Shown piece after piece: positions 60,425-64,000 of a stretch of 64,000 nt of DNA (positions are counted from its first letter, which is position 1; each line of letters opens with the position of its first letter). The DNA is from Psychrobacter sp. M13 (GTDB taxonomy: Bacteria; Pseudomonadota; Gammaproteobacteria; Pseudomonadales; Moraxellaceae). Location of the stretch: NCBI RefSeq assembly GCF_030718935.1, contig NZ_CP132194.1:744001-808000 (forward strand), written 5' to 3'. A program made the position numbers and the translations under genes. A model generated the notes under the pieces. The model was given only the letters and a program-made list of their open reading frames with translations. It was not told the DNA's origin and ran no database searches.

Positions 60425-60831
60425 TGCTGCAAGCAGCAAGCGTAGCCGCAAAGGTGGCAACTGTACCGTTTGCCCATGAGGTAGTAGGCTTAATAGAGCC
60501 TGCCGCTCAGGTACAAAACGTATTAGGCGTGATTCCTATGAGTCACGGACTAATATTAGCAGGTATCTTATTTGCTATTGGTCTTTGTGGGGTAATGGTC
60601 AGACGTAACTTCTTATTTATGCTAATGAGCCTTGAGATTATGATGAACGCGGCCGCTCTAGCTTTTGTGATAGCGGGTAGTCGCTGGGTTGATCCAGATG
60701 GACAAATTATGTTTATCTTCATCTTGACTTTAGCAGCGGCTGAGGTCTCTATTGGTCTGGCATTATTACTGCAATTTTACCATAGACGCGGGCATCTCGA
60801 TGTCGATAGCGCCAATGAGATGAGGGGATAA
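60424..60831 (+). CDS. nuoK: NADH-quinone oxidoreductase subunit K, with N-terminal extension
   Basis: 135 residues. The NuoK core [47 protein letters not shown] with the membrane glutamates of the proton path, and [33 protein letters not shown] at the end, is full length. About 35 residues precede it (from [21 protein letters not shown]). An internal GTG at 60529 would give a 100-residue protein like E. coli NuoK. However, a perfect AAGGAG 8 nt before the ATG at 60424, with that ATG overlapping the nuoJ stop, favours the longer form. Confidence 0.93.
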   Translation: MLQAASVAAKVATVPFAHEVVGLIEPAAQVQNVLGVIPMSHGLILAGILFAIGLCGVMVRRNFLFMLMSLEIMMNAAALAFVIAGSRWVDPDGQIMFIFILTLAAAEVSIGLALLLQFYHRRGHLDVDSANEMRG

Positions 60832-60833
60832 TC

Positions 60834-62708
60834 ATGAGTTTATTACCCTTAACCTTTATCTTTCCGCTGATAGGCTTTTTAATTTTGGCCTTTATGCGTG
60901 ACAAGTTAACAGAACAAGTGGCCGGCTTAGTAGGGGTTGGTAGCATGGCGCTATCCGCTCTTTGTACGCTAGTTGCCAGCTTTACTTTTTTGAGCACTTA
61001 TCCTGCGGGTACCGTAATAACTGTCCCTTTATGGACTTGGATGCAAGTCGGTGACTTTGCGCCGACGTTTGGACTTAGCTTCGATGGCTTAGCCTTAACC
61101 ATGCTTGGCGTTATCACAGGTGTCGGCTTTTTGATTCATCTGTTTGCTGCTTGGTACATGAAAGGTGATACAGGCTTTGCACGCTTTTTTAGCTATATGA
61201 ATCTATTTGTCGCCAGTATGTTGCTATTAGTATTGGCAGATGATTTGCTGCTGTTATATTTAGGCTGGGAAGGCGTTGGTATTTGCTCCTATTTACTGAT
61301 TGGCTTTTATTTTGAAGATCGCGCCAATGGTCGCGCAGCGATGAAAGCCTTTACGGTAACTCGTGTTGGTGATGTGTTTTTAGCTTTTGGACTATTCTTG
61401 CTATACCGAGAATTTGGTACGCTTAACATCCAAGAGATTATCACGCGTGCGCCTGAGATGTTCAGCGTCAATGATCCAATTATGATTTTGACGACGATGA
61501 TGCTGGTTGGTGGTGCTATGGGTAAATCAGCCCAGTTGCCACTACATACGTGGCTGGCTGATGCGATGGCAGGTCCGACGCCAGTATCGGCACTGATTCA
61601 TGCTGCGACTATGGTCACTGCGGGCGTTTATTTGATCGCTCGTATGCATCCTTTATTTGAGCTGACGCCAGGTATTTTATTATACTGGGTTGGCGGCGTT
61701 GGCGCGCTAACGCTAGTGGTTGCAGGGTTTTGTGCGCTGGCGCAAACCGATATCAAGCGTATTCTTGCTTACTCGACAATGAGTCAGATCGGTTATATGT
61801 TCTTAGCGCTTGGCGTTGGTGCTTGGCAAGGGGCTATCTTCCATCTAATGACCCATGCTTTTTTTAAGGCATTGTTATTCTTGTCATCAGGCGCAGTGAT
61901 ACTCGCAGTCCATCATGAGCAAAACATATTTAAAATGGGCGGTTTACGTAAGAAAATACCTTTAGTGTTTTGGTGTTATATCATCGGTGGCGGTGCATTA
62001 GCCGCGATACCTTGGGTGACGGTTGGTTTTTATTCAAAAGAAGCAATCCTATGGGAAGCTTATGCCACAGGTCATCAAGTTCTATTCTATATGGGCGTAT
62101 TTGGTGCTTTCTTAACGGCGATTTATACTTTCCGCATGATTTGGATTGTGTTCTTTGGTGAAGAGAAAACCCCAGCACATAAGCTATCTGGTGTTTCATA
62201 CTGGCTGCCGCTGAGTGTGTTATTAGTACTATCCACTGCTGTAGGTGCATTGATTGTGCCACCATTACAAGGCGTCCTACCTGAGAGCGTTGGGCACTTA
62301 TTAGAAGTTGCAGGCAATGCGCATGGCAAACACACTGCTGAGTACATTGCGATGGGTGCACTAGCAGCAGGTTTGGTAGTAGCTGCCTTGCTATATGTGG
62401 TTAACAAAGGTCGCCTATTGGCTAGCTTCAAGCGCTCCAGTATTGGTGGAGCCTTATACTATTGGTGCTACCACGGTATGGGTTTTGATGCGTTGTATGA
62501 TTTGGTGTTTGTAAAACCCTTTTTATTGATTGGTCGCTTGTTCAAAACTGATCCCGTTGATAAGACTTGGTTGATATTACCAGCGCTGGCATCAGCAGGT
62601 AATAAAATATTATCACAAACGCAAACAGGGTCACTTCGAGGCTATGCTACAAGCTTTGGCTTGGGAATGGCAGTACTCTTGGTACTGGTAATGATGACGG
62701 TGGTATAA
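60834..62708 (+). CDS. nuoL: NADH-quinone oxidoreductase subunit L
   Basis: 624 residues, a proton-pumping antiporter-like subunit. Core segments: LLLLYLGWEGVGICSYLLIGFYFEDRANGRAAMKAFTVTRVGD, GGAMGKSAQLPLHTWLADAMAGPTPVSALIHAATMVTAGVYLIARMHPLF with the broken helix, and QTDIKRILAYSTMSQIGYMFLALGVG. The C-terminal lateral helix region (from ASFKRSSIGGALYYWCYHGMGFDALYD) is present. Starts 3 nt after nuoK with GAGGGGAT upstream. Confidence 0.97.
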   Translation: MSLLPLTFIFPLIGFLILAFMRDKLTEQVAGLVGVGSMALSALCTLVASFTFLSTYPAGTVITVPLWTWMQVGDFAPTFGLSFDGLALTMLGVITGVGFLIHLFAAWYMKGDTGFARFFSYMNLFVASMLLLVLADDLLLLYLGWEGVGICSYLLIGFYFEDRANGRAAMKAFTVTRVGDVFLAFGLFLLYREFGTLNIQEIITRAPEMFSVNDPIMILTTMMLVGGAMGKSAQLPLHTWLADAMAGPTPVSALIHAATMVTAGVYLIARMHPLFELTPGILLYWVGGVGALTLVVAGFCALAQTDIKRILAYSTMSQIGYMFLALGVGAWQGAIFHLMTHAFFKALLFLSSGAVILAVHHEQNIFKMGGLRKKIPLVFWCYIIGGGALAAIPWVTVGFYSKEAILWEAYATGHQVLFYMGVFGAFLTAIYTFRMIWIVFFGEEKTPAHKLSGVSYWLPLSVLLVLSTAVGALIVPPLQGVLPESVGHLLEVAGNAHGKHTAEYIAMGALAAGLVVAALLYVVNKGRLLASFKRSSIGGALYYWCYHGMGFDALYDLVFVKPFLLIGRLFKTDPVDKTWLILPALASAGNKILSQTQTGSLRGYATSFGLGMAVLLVLVMMTVV

Positions 62709-62709
62709 G

Positions 62710-64000
62710 ATGATAGAGTTACAACAAACGTGGATGCTACCTGCACTGATTGCCATTCCATTTATAGCAGGGTTATTATGCTGGTTGGTTGAGCGTCATA
62801 ATAAGCGCTTGCCGCGCTGGATCGCTCTGATTGGTATGATACTGACCTTTGGGTTGTCTTTAGTGCTATGGCAGTATGGCAACTTCAATGGTATGAGTGA
62901 TCGCGTTCTTGATCCACAAGCGAGCGCCCCTTGGTTTGCAGAATTTAGCGTGCCGTGGATACCAAGACTAGGTATCAGCTTTCATCTAGCGATGGATGGT
63001 ATGTCGTTGCTAATGGTCGCTTTAACTGGTCTTTTGGGTGTGGCAGCGGTTGCTTGTTCTTGGAATGAGATCCAACGCCGAGTCGGCTTTTTTCACTTAA
63101 ACTTGTTATGGAGTTTAGGTGGGGTCATTGGCGTTTTCATGGCCATTGATATGTTCTTGTTCTTCTTCTTTTGGGAGATGATGCTGGTTCCTATCTACTT
63201 CTTGATTGCTATTTGGGGTCATGATGTGGTCGGTGGCAAAACCAAAGAGTACGCCGCGACTAAGTTCTTTATTTATACTCAGCTCTCAGGGCTGATCATG
63301 CTTATCGGTATTTTATTACTGGTGCTGTTCAGTCAAGCGCAAACAGGTCGCTATAGCTTTAATTATAATGATTTACTAGGCACCTCTATGGGTGGCTGGG
63401 AATATCCGATTATGCTGTGCTTCTTTATTGGCTTTGCGGTTAAGCTACCGATTATCCCGTTTCATGGATGGTTACCTGATGCGCATGCGCAAGCGCCAAC
63501 AGCAGGTTCAGTTGACTTGGCAGGGGTACTGATTAAGACGGCGGCTTATGGTTTGATTCGTTTTGTACTGCCGTTATTCCCAGCAGCCTCGCAAGAGTTT
63601 GCCCCAATCGCTATGACTTTAGGTACTATCGGCATCTTTTATGGCGCGTGGCTGGCCTTTATGCAGACCGATATGAAGCGCCTGCTCGCCTATACTAGTA
63701 TCTCGCACATGGGCTTTATCGTCTTAGCTATCTATGCAGGAACGTTGCTTAGCTTACAAGGCTTGATGGTACAGATGCTCGCACATGGTCTTAGCTCAGC
63801 GGCGCTATTTATTATGGCAGGTCAGCTCTACGAGCGCTTGCATACGCGCGATATCACTGTGATGGGTGGTATGTGGGGGCAGTTTCGCTACTATGCGCCG
63901 CTATTGATGTTCTTTTGTGCTGCGCTATTAGGTATCCCTGGTACAGGTAACTTTATTGGTGAGTTTATGATCTTATTTGGCTCATTTGCTCAGTATCCTG
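62710..64000 (+). CDS. nuoM: NADH-quinone oxidoreductase subunit M, 3' cut by window edge
   Basis: The first 430 codons are present, the frame stays open to the last base. The product begins MIELQQTWMLPALIAIPFIAGLL. Family segments include FFFFWEMMLVPIYFLIAIWG, GFAVKLPIIPFHGWLPDAHAQAPTAGSVDLAGVLIKTAAYGLIRFVLPLFP and QTDMKRLLAYTSISHMGFIVLAIYAG, the second of the three antiporter-like pumps. The ATG is 1 base after the nuoL stop. About 70-100 residues are missing, beyond the window. Confidence 0.96.
   Translation, partial: MIELQQTWMLPALIAIPFIAGLLCWLVERHNKRLPRWIALIGMILTFGLSLVLWQYGNFNGMSDRVLDPQASAPWFAEFSVPWIPRLGISFHLAMDGMSLLMVALTGLLGVAAVACSWNEIQRRVGFFHLNLLWSLGGVIGVFMAIDMFLFFFFWEMMLVPIYFLIAIWGHDVVGGKTKEYAATKFFIYTQLSGLIMLIGILLLVLFSQAQTGRYSFNYNDLLGTSMGGWEYPIMLCFFIGFAVKLPIIPFHGWLPDAHAQAPTAGSVDLAGVLIKTAAYGLIRFVLPLFPAASQEFAPIAMTLGTIGIFYGAWLAFMQTDMKRLLAYTSISHMGFIVLAIYAGTLLSLQGLMVQMLAHGLSSAALFIMAGQLYERLHTRDITVMGGMWGQFRYYAPLLMFFCAALLGIPGTGNFIGEFMILFGSFAQYP

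Overview
The window looks like a chromosomal segment of a gammaproteobacterium of the Moraxellaceae, most probably Psychrobacter. The grounds are moderate-to-low GC, a fused nuoCD gene, the dut-algC-argB and leuS-lptE-holA gene orders, ispB divergent from rplU-rpmA, and a HemB with an aspartate-type (DALDPYT-like) metal site. The genus is inferred from gene content and protein style; no search was run.

Layout. 0-4.6 kb: the 3' part of a secreted von Willebrand A protein, a periplasmic purine-nucleoside (NUP family) protein, and a small cluster of OsmC, flavodoxin-like protein and a DUF938 methyltransferase. 4.6-15.3 kb: PEP carboxylase, an exported dienelactone hydrolase, a large-subunit catalase (KatE), a DUF3142 protein paired with a large exported protein of unknown function, and a metallo-beta-lactamase-fold hydrolase. 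15.3-15.9 kb: two identical tRNA-Lys(UUU) genes separated and preceded by several strong hairpins. 16-24.2 kb: macA-macB efflux genes, then leuS-lptE-holA. 24.3-29.4 kb: the accessory zone, with a NACHT NTPase carrying C-terminal pentapeptide repeats (a candidate anti-phage protein), an ArsC/YffB-family gene overlapping its stop, a small exported protein, and an IS110-family element. 29.4-38.4 kb: housekeeping genes argB, algC-like, dut, mgtE, rep, a small lipoprotein and hemB. 38.5-45.1 kb: a complete tripartite RND efflux operon (adaptor, pump, outer-membrane factor). 45.7-48.9 kb: ispB, rplU-rpmA, lolA. 49.6 kb to the end: the respiratory complex I operon nuoA-B-CD-E-F-G-H-I-J-K-L-M, with nuoM cut by the window edge.

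The most interesting items are two. First, the IS110 element at 28154-29349 has a 187-nt left end that folds like a bridge RNA. Its two loops contain guide-like segments matching the element's own ends and its left insertion flank, and removing the element rebuilds a 12-bp hairpin between two convergent genes. Second, the NACHT-pentapeptide gene has its own good promoter, is AT-rich relative to its neighbours and sits between core genes. Smaller points are covarying hairpins around the tRNA-Lys pair, lineage-type insertions and tails in NuoA, NuoG, NuoJ and NuoK, and an AlgC homologue with an altered phosphoserine loop and a long polar insertion.
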